In this document: one piece after another, positions 9,092-15,958 of the stretch
Numbering within the stretch: position 1 is the first letter of the stretch
Layout: the number at the start of each line of letters is the position of its first letter
Source of the DNA: Nocardioides sp. YR527
GTDB taxonomy: Bacteria > Actinomycetota > Actinomycetes > Propionibacteriales > Nocardioidaceae
Direction: 5' to 3'
Assembly (NCBI RefSeq): GCF_900101045.1
Contig: NZ_FNFN01000004.1
Coordinates: forward strand, 372,001 to 436,000
DNA: 64,000 bases
Notes under the pieces: model-generated
Told to the model about the DNA's origin: nothing
Databases searched by the model: none
Seen by the model: the letters and a program-made list of their open reading frames with translations, nothing else
Position numbers and translations under genes: made by a program

Positions 9092-9097
9092 TAGTAT
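9092..9097 (+). promoter_or_regulatory. Candidate -10 element of leaderless pucR-type gene
   Basis: TAGTAT lies seven bases before the GTG at 9105. This TANNNT-N6/7-start layout is the usual form of leaderless actinobacterial genes. It implies that the PucR gene has its own promoter in the 42-bp gap after the racemase. Confidence 0.55.
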
Positions 9098-9104
9098 TCC
9101 GGGC

Positions 9105-10754
9105 GTGAGCCAGCGTCCGCGCGCGAGTCTGGGCCGCGTTCTCGACGACCTGGGCGACACCCTGCTGGAGCTGCTGGCCGGCGACCCGGCCCACGACGGT
9201 GAGATCGGCGGCGTGGTGATCCACGATCCCGACGACGAGCCGGTGCACCCCGCCGGGGCGCTGGTGCTGGCCGTCGGGGTGCGGTCGGGCGAGCTGCCCG
9301 AGCTCGTTCGCGAGGTGGGCCGCCGCGGGGCGGTCGGGCTGGTCGTCCGCGCCCCCGTCGTGCTGACCGATGCCCTGGCTGCCGCGGTCGAGGAGAGCCG
9401 GACCGCCCTGCTCGGCCTGCGCCGCGGCGCGACCTGGGCGCAGCTGACCGCACTGCTGCGCTCGCTCCTCGCCGAGGGCGACATCGGCCCGGCTGAGGCG
9501 GAGACGCTCGGTGGTCTGCCCTCCGGCGACCTGTTCGCGGTCGCCAACGCGATCGGCGCGCTGCTGGACGCGCCGGTGACGATCGAGGACCGCAGCTCGC
9601 GGGTGCTGGCCTTCTCCGGCCGTCAGGACGAGGCCGACGCCTCGCGGGTCGAGACGGTCATCGGCCGCCAGGTTCCCGAACGCTACGCCCGGATGCTCAC
9701 CGACCTAGGCGTCTTCCGCGAGCTCTACCGCGAGCACCGCCCCGTCGTCGTCGACCCGGCCCGGCTCGACGAGGACAGGATCAGCAAGCAGCGTGTCGCG
9801 ATCGCGGTCCGTGCCGGCGACGAGGTCCTCGGCTCGATCTGGGCGGCGATGGACGGTGAGGTCACGCCCGAGCGGAGCGCGGCGCTGCGCGACGCCGCCA
9901 GCCTGGTCGCGCTCCACATGCTGCGCGTGCGGGCCGGCGCCGATGTGCACCGGCGGTTGCGTACGGATCTGGTCAGCTCGGTCCTCGAGGGCGCGGCCGG
10001 TGCTCGAGACGCGCTGGGCCGGCTCGGCCTCGCCGGGCGGCCGGTCGTCGTGCTCGCCCTGGCCCTGCGGCACGAGCCGTCGGCCGAGCACGATCACGAA
10101 CCCGACCCGGGCGGCGCCAGCACGCTCGAGCGTGCCGCCGACGCGCTGGCGGTGCACCTCTCGGCCGCCGTGCCGGCCTCGGCGGTCGCGGTCGTCGGCG
10201 GCATCGTCCATGCCCTGGTCCCGCTCCCCGGCGACGGCTCCGAGCCCGAGGAACGGGCCGCCCGGCTGGCCGGGGAGTTCTGCGAGCGTCTCGGCACGCG
10301 GCTGCCGGTCGTCGTCGGCGTCGGTGGTGCCGGCTCGGACATCAGCGCCATCGTCGCCTCCCGCGAGGCCGCGACCCGGGCCATGCGGGTGCTTCGCGAC
10401 GGCGTCGCCCCGGGCGGCGAGACGCGCTCGGTGGCGCGGCTCGCCGACGTCTACACCCAGTCGTTGCTCCTCGAGCTCCGCGACCTCGCCGCCGCCCGGG
10501 ACGAGCGTCCGGTCGGCCCGATCGCGCTGCTCCTCGACTACGACGAGCGCAACGACTCCGGTCTTGCCGAGACCCTGGACGCGTGGCTGGACGCGAACGG
10601 CGACGTACGCGCCGCTGCCGCCGCCCTCTTCATCCACCCCAACACGCTGCGCTACAGGCTGCGCCGGCTCGAGCAGGTCAGCGGCCTGGACCTCGCCGAC
10701 CCCGAGCAACGTTTCGGGGCGGCGCTCCAGCTGCGACTCCTGGCGCTGCGCTGA
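9105..10754 (+). CDS. PucR family transcriptional regulator
   Basis: 549 residues from the GTG at 9105. The N-terminal half has a purine-catabolism-regulator-like sensor region (AVGVRSGELPELV, GLVVRAPVVLTD), the middle resembles a GGDEF-like effector domain without its active motif, and the last 60 residues are the classic PucR helix-turn-helix: DANGDVRAAAAALFIHPNTL followed by RYRLRRLEQVSG. An earlier in-frame GTG at 9075 adds ten residues, but the TAGTAT element and leaderless spacing favour 9105. The regulator lies just after the peptide/D-amino acid operon on the same strand, so it probably controls that operon. The ligand is unknown. Confidence 0.88.
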   Translation: MSQRPRASLGRVLDDLGDTLLELLAGDPAHDGEIGGVVIHDPDDEPVHPAGALVLAVGVRSGELPELVREVGRRGAVGLVVRAPVVLTDALAAAVEESRTALLGLRRGATWAQLTALLRSLLAEGDIGPAEAETLGGLPSGDLFAVANAIGALLDAPVTIEDRSSRVLAFSGRQDEADASRVETVIGRQVPERYARMLTDLGVFRELYREHRPVVVDPARLDEDRISKQRVAIAVRAGDEVLGSIWAAMDGEVTPERSAALRDAASLVALHMLRVRAGADVHRRLRTDLVSSVLEGAAGARDALGRLGLAGRPVVVLALALRHEPSAEHDHEPDPGGASTLERAADALAVHLSAAVPASAVAVVGGIVHALVPLPGDGSEPEERAARLAGEFCERLGTRLPVVVGVGGAGSDISAIVASREAATRAMRVLRDGVAPGGETRSVARLADVYTQSLLLELRDLAAARDERPVGPIALLLDYDERNDSGLAETLDAWLDANGDVRAAAAALFIHPNTLRYRLRRLEQVSGLDLADPEQRFGAALQLRLLALR

Positions 10755-10777
10755 GGCTCCGCACCGACGGGTCCCGC

Positions 10778-11644
10778 TCAGACCACCATCGCGACCACGG
10801 CCGCCGCGGCGAGGACCGTGGCGGCGATGCGTACCTTCCCGATCGGCTCGTGCAGCACCAACGCTGCCGAGAGCGCGACCCAGATCAGGCTCGAGCTGCG
10901 GACGGCCGCCACCAGCGAGACCGGCGCGTGCAAGGTGGCGTAGAGGCTGAGGACGTACGAGGTAGGGATCAGCACCGCGAGCACGGCCACGGTCCGGGCA
11001 TGGATCCTCGCCTGGCGCAGCCCCTCGGCGTACTTGCCGCGCACGATCACGCTCCACAGCACCACCTGGATGACCGTGCCGACCGCGTAGTAGGCGATCG
11101 GGTCGAGGCCGCGCTCGACGACCACCCAGCCGTCGTAGGTCGTGTAGCCGGCGATCGATACGGCGATGCAGCCCGACCACAGCAGCGGCTTCGCCTGCAG
11201 TGAGCCCCTGGTGCGGACGGTCTCGAACAGCAGCGCCCCGACCGCCGCCGCCATCAGGAGTACGCCACCCCACTGCGCCCAGCTCAGCCACTGCCCGAGC
11301 ACCACCATGCCGGTGAGCGCCACCACGACCGGGGCCAGGCCGCGGGAGAGCGGGTAGATCTGGCTCACGTCGAAGTCCTGGTAGGCGACCTGGACCAGGC
11401 CCATGGTCAGCGCGTGCATCGCGGTGCTGCCGAGCGAGAGCAGGAGGAGCTCCCAGGACACCGCGATGCCGTGCCCGCGCACGATCATCACCACCGAGGT
11501 GACCGTGACGACCAGGCAGCTCTCCACGATCGCAACCGCCCACAGCGCCGGTCTCCCCGCGGGGGCGATGGTCTTCGACGCCGTGTTCCAGGCTGCGTGG
11601 GCGATCGCCGAGCCCAGGGCGAGAACGACTCCGAGCAGCAGCAT
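10778..11644 (-). CDS. DMT superfamily transporter (EamA family)
   Basis: 288 residues with about ten hydrophobic segments and two EamA repeats. The N-terminal repeat shows HAAWNTASK in helix 1 and the PLSRGLAPVVVALTGMVVLGQWL block; the second ends with SLIWVALSAALVLHEPIGKVRI. Such proteins export or import small metabolites such as amino acids at the inner membrane, but the substrate cannot be read from sequence. It converges on the PucR gene with only 23 bp between the stops. Its ATG lies seven bases after a TAGGCT hexamer on the minus strand, so it is probably leaderless and transcribed alone. Confidence 0.85.
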   Translation of the reverse strand: MLLLGVVLALGSAIAHAAWNTASKTIAPAGRPALWAVAIVESCLVVTVTSVVMIVRGHGIAVSWELLLLSLGSTAMHALTMGLVQVAYQDFDVSQIYPLSRGLAPVVVALTGMVVLGQWLSWAQWGGVLLMAAAVGALLFETVRTRGSLQAKPLLWSGCIAVSIAGYTTYDGWVVVERGLDPIAYYAVGTVIQVVLWSVIVRGKYAEGLRQARIHARTVAVLAVLIPTSYVLSLYATLHAPVSLVAAVRSSSLIWVALSAALVLHEPIGKVRIAATVLAAAAVVAMVV

Positions 11645-11651
11645 TCGGGTG

Positions 11652-11657
11652 AGCCTA
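11652..11657 (-). promoter_or_regulatory. Candidate -10 element of leaderless DMT transporter gene
   Basis: On the minus strand TAGGCT is followed by seven bases and then the ATG ending at 11644. This fits the leaderless TANNNT-start spacing seen at several other genes in the window. Confidence 0.45.
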
Positions 11658-11692
11658 CGGCGTCGCTGCGCGGATCATGACCGGACTACTCC

Positions 11693-11698
11693 TAGGGT
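11693..11698 (+). promoter_or_regulatory. Candidate -10 element for the DoxX gene
   Basis: TAGGGT lies 37 bases before the ATG at 11736, and a GAGGA ribosome-binding site lies within the predicted leader near 11723. The -35 region is not clear. Confidence 0.3.
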
Positions 11699-11735
11699 GG
11701 GCCACTCCAACCCCACAACACCGAGGAACTCTGTG

Positions 11736-12281
11736 ATGGACCCCGTCGACCTGGCTCTGATGCTTCTCCGGCTCGCGGTGGGTGGCACGATGATCGCCCA
11801 CGGCGTCAACCATTGGCGCGGAGGCGGCAAGATCGCCGGCACCGCAGGCTGGTTCGAGAGCCTCGGCCTTCGCCACGGCACCCTGCAGGCGTGGGCCAGC
11901 GTGGTGACCGAGATCGGGGCCGGCGTACTCCTGATCCTGGGCCTGATCACGCCGCTGGCCGCAGCCGCCGTCGTCGCGGTGATGCTCGTGGCCGCGCTGC
12001 TGGCGCACCGCCCCAACGGGTTCTTCGTCTTCAAGGACGGCTGGGAGTACGTCATGATCCTGGCCGTCGTCGCAGTCGTGCTCGGCGTCACAGGACCCGG
12101 GACGATCTCGCTCGATGCGTCCCTCGACATCGTCTACGACGGCTGGGTTGGCGGCGCGGTAGCGCTAGGCGGCGGCGTCGCCGGCACCGCCCTGCTCCTC
12201 GCCGCTTTCTGGCGCCCGCAGCGCGAGGACACCCCCGCCGAAGAAGCCCCCGCCGACGAAGCCCCCGCCGACGACGCCTGA
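11736..12281 (+). CDS. DoxX family membrane protein
   Basis: 181 residues from the ATG at 11736, with GAGGA about nine bases upstream. Four membrane helices follow the DoxX pattern: LALMLLRLAVGGTMIAHGVN, then a cytoplasmic GWFESLGL segment, ASVVTEIGAGVLLILGLITP, and a third and fourth helix separated by the PNGFFVFKDGWEY loop. An extra C-terminal helix is followed by a short acidic repeat tail (EEAPADEAPADDA). Family members are small quinol-oxidase-like or redox-partner membrane proteins of poorly known role. The C-terminal tail leads straight into the 31-bp repeat array seven bases past the stop. Confidence 0.87.
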   Translation: MDPVDLALMLLRLAVGGTMIAHGVNHWRGGGKIAGTAGWFESLGLRHGTLQAWASVVTEIGAGVLLILGLITPLAAAAVVAVMLVAALLAHRPNGFFVFKDGWEYVMILAVVAVVLGVTGPGTISLDASLDIVYDGWVGGAVALGGGVAGTALLLAAFWRPQREDTPAEEAPADEAPADDA

Positions 12282-12287
12282 CCCGTC

Positions 12288-12558
12288 GCCGAGTCGGCGC
12301 AAACTGACGAGGTCCGACGCCGAGTCGGCGCAAACTGACGAGGCCCGTCGCCGAGTCGGCGCAAACTGACGAGGTCCGACGCCGAGTCGGCGCAAACTGA
12401 CGAGGTCCGACGCCGAGTCGGCGCAAACTGACGAGGCCCGACGCCGAGTCGGCGCAAACTGACGAGGTCCGACGCCGAGTCGGCGCAAACTGACGAGGCC
12501 CGACGCCGAGTCGGCGCAAACTGACGAGGTCCGACGCCGAGTCGGCTCGTCATGACGC
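12288..12558. repeat. Tandem array A of a 31-bp unit, eight full copies plus a partial ninth
   Basis: Units start at 12288, 12319, 12350, 12381, 12412, 12443, 12474, 12505 and 12536 with an exact 31-base period. Each unit has an 11-base dyad core GCCGAGTCGGC, then GCAAACTGAC, then GAGGYCCGAC (Y and one A/T position vary). The core is two 5-base arms, GCCGA and TCGGC, around one base. 31 bp is about three helical turns, so all cores face the same side of the DNA. The ninth core leads into a 34-bp near-perfect palindrome at 12536-12569 centred on CGTCATGACG. The minus strand is open in several frames here, but only because the unit has no stop codon. Confidence 0.95.
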
Positions 12559-12662
12559 GCCGACTCGGCGGGGGAGTCGGTCAGGATGAGCCGACTCGGC
12601 GGGGGAGTCGGTCAGGATGAGCCGACTCGGCGGGGGAGTCGGTCAGGATGAGCCGACTCGGC
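12559..12662. repeat. Tandem array B, inverted relative of the 31-bp unit, three full copies plus a partial fourth
   Basis: Cores GCCGACTCGGC start at 12559, 12590, 12621 and 12652, again every 31 bases. Read on the minus strand, each unit is the same 11-base core, then TCATCCTGAC, then CGACTCCCCC, so it shares the core and CTGAC with array A but has a different second half. The two arrays therefore face each other, with a 23-base step between the last A core and the first B core. No gene lies between the DoxX stop and the membrane protein start at 12734; the array fills most of this 452-bp gap. Confidence 0.93.
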
Positions 12663-12721
12663 GCGACCAAAGTCGAGCGAGGTCGCGACGGAAGGACGAT
12701 GCCGCGACGCCGGCTCGTTCC

Positions 12722-12727
12722 TAGCCT
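12722..12727 (+). promoter_or_regulatory. Candidate -10 element of leaderless membrane protein gene
   Basis: TAGCCT is followed by six bases and the ATG at 12734. No ribosome-binding site is visible, which fits a leaderless transcript starting just after the repeat arrays. Confidence 0.45.
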
Positions 12728-12733
12728 GGATTC

Positions 12734-14122
12734 ATGCGTCGGCAACAGATGGTCCCGGTAGCGCTCCTGGTCGCCGCGGTCGGTCTGCTCGGACTGGGTG
12801 TCGTCGGCCCGCCGACGGCGGATGGCGGCATCCGGATCACGCCAGGGTTGCCGATCCTGCTGGTCGCGGCAGGGGTGAGCTGGTGGTGGCGGGGGAGTGC
12901 CGGCGCCGTCCTCGGTGTGGTCGCGGTCGCCGTCGTGACGGTAGCCTCGATCGGCGCCGGACTCGGGTCGGACCTGGTCGGTGACCGCGGGCTGCCGGTT
13001 GCCGTGGCACGCTGGGTCCAGGTGGTGGGGCTGGCTGCCGCGACGTACGCCTTGGTCCGGCGGCTGGTGGCAGGACGGTCGCCGGTGGGGACAGCCGGTG
13101 AGCGACCTCGCCGTGACCGGAGCAAAGTACTCCAGGTCACGGGTCTGCTGGTGCTGTGCGGGATCGGAGCCGAGCTGCTGGCAGCGTACGGGGACAGCAC
13201 GGGGGACCCGGGAGGGATCGCCTTCGCGCTGGTCTTCTTCGGCGCGCTCTACGGAGCGCCGGCGCTGCTCGCCCGAGACCTGGTGCGCCGCCTCGGCTGG
13301 GGCTGGCCGAGCCTGCTGCTGATCTTCGCAGCTCTGGGCACGGCACAGGCCGGCCTCATCGACCAGTCGCTGTTCAGCGTCGACTACGGCGGTTACGAGG
13401 GCTGGGAGGAGAACCGTGAGCCGACCCTCATCCCGGCCGTCGGGCTCAGCGGCTACAACGCCTACTCCTTCATCGTCGGGCACGTGATCTTCAGCTTCGC
13501 CGCGCCTGTTGCACTGGCTGAGGCATGGGTGCCCGCACGGGCCAGGAAGCCGTGGCTGGGTCCGGTCGGCATCACCTTTGCCGCGATCGCGTACGCCGTC
13601 GCCGCCGTGCTGATCGTGACCGACCCGGAGTCACGGTCGGGGAGCAAGGCTCAGCTGCTCGCCATGGCAGGGCTGGTCGGTGCTCTGGTGATCCTCGCCG
13701 TCATCGTCGGTCGGCGCCACCAGGAGGACCACGCCGGTCCCGGGAAGCCTGGCGTCTCGATCTGGTTGGTCCTCGGTGTCGCGTTCGTCCTCGCGCTCAT
13801 TCCTGATCTCATGCCTGCGACCTGGTTGGGCGTGATCGGCGCGGCGACCGCGACGGCGACGGTCGGAGTGCTGCTCCTTCTTGCCGCCCAGACGCGAGCC
13901 TGGACGATCCGGCACACCGCGGCGGTCGGTGCTGCGTTCCTGCTCGAGCGGGGGTTGCTGGCGTTCACCTACTTCCCCCTCATCGGTGATGTCGCGGTAG
14001 GCCCGAAGTACGCCCACAACGTGTCCATGCTCCTCGTCGTCGCGCTCGCGGGATGGCTCGCCCTGCGGGGTCGTACTGCTATGGCCCCGCCTGCGGAGCG
14101 CACCGCTCTGCCGGCTGGTTAG
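12734..14122 (+). CDS. Multi-pass membrane protein of unknown function
   Basis: 462 residues with roughly ten to twelve hydrophobic segments spread over the whole length, for example MVPVALLVAAVGLLGLGVVG at the start and SMLLVVALAGWLALRG near the end. A soluble loop around residue 215-240 holds YGGYEGWEENREPT. I recognise no catalytic or transporter motif and give no function. The ATG is preceded by a TAGCCT element at leaderless spacing. The TAG stop overlaps the TAA stop of the convergent HNH gene by two bases (14119-14122), so there is no room for a terminator between them. Confidence 0.7.
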   Translation: MRRQQMVPVALLVAAVGLLGLGVVGPPTADGGIRITPGLPILLVAAGVSWWWRGSAGAVLGVVAVAVVTVASIGAGLGSDLVGDRGLPVAVARWVQVVGLAAATYALVRRLVAGRSPVGTAGERPRRDRSKVLQVTGLLVLCGIGAELLAAYGDSTGDPGGIAFALVFFGALYGAPALLARDLVRRLGWGWPSLLLIFAALGTAQAGLIDQSLFSVDYGGYEGWEENREPTLIPAVGLSGYNAYSFIVGHVIFSFAAPVALAEAWVPARARKPWLGPVGITFAAIAYAVAAVLIVTDPESRSGSKAQLLAMAGLVGALVILAVIVGRRHQEDHAGPGKPGVSIWLVLGVAFVLALIPDLMPATWLGVIGAATATATVGVLLLLAAQTRAWTIRHTAAVGAAFLLERGLLAFTYFPLIGDVAVGPKYAHNVSMLLVVALAGWLALRGRTAMAPPAERTALPAG

Positions 14123-15393
14123 GGGCGGCGGGTGAATCTGATGGTGCCGTCCGGTAGGCGTTCATGGAGGTACGCCGGGGCGTGGGCTAGGCGGTGATGA
14201 TGGAGACAGAGCAGTGCGCCGTCTTTGAGGTCTGTCTTGCCGCCGGCCGCCCACGGGTTGAGATGGTGGGCGTCGCACCATTCGGGTGGCATGTCACACC
14301 CTTCGGCTTGGCAGCACTTGGCCTGCAGCCGCAGCGCTTTGCGTTGGATGGGTTGGAAGAATCTGCTGGCTCGGCCGGCGTCGAGGACCTCGCCCTCGCT
14401 GCCCAACACCCAGGGAATGATGGTGGCGTTACACGCCATCCGCCGGGCTTCTGCGGCGCTGATGGCGGTGCCGTTGGCCTCGTCGTAGCCCAGGCTGGCG
14501 ATCCCGAGGTCTTTGCGGAGCTCCTCGAGCGAGATCACCACATTGAGGGTGGTGGCGTCGCCGCCGTGGCGGGGCAGCGCGGCGGGGTCGAGGGTCTCCA
14601 ACAGGCGGGAGAACCCCTGCCCCATCAACCGTTCCCAGGGCGGCAGTCCCGCGCCCTTCTCGACAAGCTGTTGCTTGCGGGGCTGGGCGTAGGCCTCGAC
14701 CAGCCGCTTGAACCTCAACCCCATCGAGACCGGCAGCACCCCGTCGAACCCGACGGTTCCGTCGTGGTTGTCCCACACCCGGAGCGCGGTCTTCTGCTGG
14801 GCGCGTTCTTCCTCGGCGAGGAGGGCTTGGGCTTCGGCGTTCTCGAACCGGGCCGGGTCGATCTCGGCCAGGATCTTCCGGCCCACGATCGCCAGTTCGT
14901 TCGCGGTGAGCCGGGTGGCGTAGTCGACCAGCAGCTTCTCGGCCAGGACCAAGTCTTCGGCGCTGGCGACCGGGTCGGCCTCGATCTTGTCCAGGGCCGT
15001 CGTGATCACCCGGGCCTTGTCCGGGGAGACGACACCGGCCGCGAGACCGTCGGCGACGAGCTCGTATTTGGCGATCTTGGTGGCGAGTTTGATCTGGGAT
15101 CGGGCCACGGCTTTGTCGACCAAGAGTTCGGCGCGCATCCAGGCGGAGGCGTCCTTGTCGCCGGTCTCCTGGGCGATATCGCCGGCCGTGGCCAACACCC
15201 GGAGCTTCAGCGCGGCCTGTTGGGTCTGGATGGTCTCCAGCCGGGCCAGCAGGTCCTTCTTGGTCGAGGTTCGCCAGTAGGTGGGGTCGGTGGCGAGCAG
15301 GTCGCGGAGGGAGGACTCAATGACAGCCAGAGCAGCGTCAATCGCATCACCGGGGTGGCTGCCCCAGTGGTCGAGGTCGTGCTCGAGACTCAT
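14119..15393 (-). CDS. DUF222 / HNH endonuclease domain protein (13E12 repeat type)
   Basis: 424 residues. The N-terminal 300 residues are the DUF222 helical region (LARLETIQTQQAALKLRVLA, SQIKLATKIAKYELVADGLA). The C-terminus is an HNH nuclease: LRLQAKCCQAEGCDMPPEW, CDAHHLNPWAAGGKTDLKDG, then LCLHHHRLAHA, with the two zinc-type cysteines and catalytic His. Such genes occur in many copies in Actinobacteria and are often linked to mobile DNA, but their natural role is unclear. A good ribosome-binding site (GAAGGGAGGG on the minus strand) precedes the ATG. The gene is followed upstream by an unusually repeat-rich gap. Confidence 0.9.
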   Translation of the reverse strand: MSLEHDLDHWGSHPGDAIDAALAVIESSLRDLLATDPTYWRTSTKKDLLARLETIQTQQAALKLRVLATAGDIAQETGDKDASAWMRAELLVDKAVARSQIKLATKIAKYELVADGLAAGVVSPDKARVITTALDKIEADPVASAEDLVLAEKLLVDYATRLTANELAIVGRKILAEIDPARFENAEAQALLAEEERAQQKTALRVWDNHDGTVGFDGVLPVSMGLRFKRLVEAYAQPRKQQLVEKGAGLPPWERLMGQGFSRLLETLDPAALPRHGGDATTLNVVISLEELRKDLGIASLGYDEANGTAISAAEARRMACNATIIPWVLGSEGEVLDAGRASRFFQPIQRKALRLQAKCCQAEGCDMPPEWCDAHHLNPWAAGGKTDLKDGALLCLHHHRLAHAPAYLHERLPDGTIRFTRRP

Positions 15394-15460
15394 CGTGATC
15401 CCTCCCTTCAGAGGTGTGTTGTGATGGGTCTGAGTCTACGCCCGCGAGGGGATACCTAGC

Positions 15461-15472
15461 CACCTATAGGTG
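15461..15472. promoter_or_regulatory. Perfect 12-bp palindrome CACCTATAGGTG upstream of the HNH gene
   Basis: The palindrome lies 68 bases upstream of the HNH start, in the expected promoter region. It could be an operator, but no regulator is linked to it. Confidence 0.35.
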
Positions 15473-15630
15473 CAGGTCAGATGCCAGTTTCGCGGTGAGC
15501 GAACGGCCTCGTTTCTGTGGATGGTAAGTGGCCCGAAGGGCCACCCCTCCACCCCTACAAGCCCCACCAATCCCATCAAGAATCTTCCGCGCCACACCCG
15601 GGCCGCCGCCCCGATAGCCAGCCAAATCTT

Positions 15631-15719
15631 TTCTCGATCTGGTCCGGAGTCCAGGACCGCGAAGCGGCCGGCGAAGCCGGCGCCCGCAGGGCGTCCTTGA
15701 CGCCGGACCAGATCGAGAA
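15631..15719. repeat. 89-bp hairpin-forming inverted repeat with 17-bp perfect arms
   Basis: The left arm 15631-15647 (TTCTCGATCTGGTCCGG) is the exact reverse complement of 15703-15719. Inside, AGTCCAGGAC and GTCCTTGACG pair at most positions, and the tip is GCCGGC-GAA-GCCGGC. The whole element could fold into one long stem. It resembles an extragenic palindromic element or the remains of a small mobile element. There is no run of T that would suggest a simple terminator. Confidence 0.8.
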
Positions 15720-15864
15720 CACCCTCCAGAAAGGGTCGGCGGCCCACGGTCCCCCGAAGAAACAGTCCCCGACAACTGCCAGAACGAACTCAACAAGGTC
15801 GAAACACCCCGACCAGACCCGGAAGCGACCGTGTTGGTCTCGACACGCTCGCTGGCGCTCGCGG

Positions 15865-15940
15865 CTCGACCAGCGGGGCGGGCGGCTCGACCAGCGATGG
15901 AGCGCCGCTCAACCAGCGATGGAGCGCGGCGAGACCAGCG
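15865..15940. repeat. Four copies of a CTCGACCAGCG-like element every 21-22 bp
   Basis: Copies start at 15865, 15886, 15908 and 15930, the last two with changes (CTCAACCAGCG, CGAGACCAGCG), separated by GATGGAGCG-type spacers. They follow a CTCGACACGCTCGCTGG stretch at 15839. Similar GCTCGACCAGCG phrases are common between genes in related actinobacteria (from memory). The array stops 19 bp before the 3' end of the nhaA fusion. Confidence 0.65.
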
Positions 15941-15958
15941 AGGGAGCGAGGCAGAACC

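Larger units (their letters stand above)
15394..15958. other. 565-bp gap without a gene, rich in palindromes and short repeats
   Basis: No convincing gene was found. It holds a perfect 12-base palindrome CACCTATAGGTG at 15461-15472, a long hairpin at 15631-15719, and four spaced copies of a CTCGACCAGCG-like element at 15865-15940. Base composition locally is less GC-rich around 15580-15640 than in the flanking genes. Confidence 0.7.

Noticed and set aside
12088-12553. Minus-strand protein with repeated RLGVGPRQFAPTRRR-type peptides
   Set aside because: The open frames come from a 31-base repeat without stop codons; several frames are open at once and no start signal or domain is seen.
12288-12662. 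CRISPR array
   Set aside because: The whole 31-bp unit repeats with almost no variation, so there are no unique spacers, and no cas gene is near.
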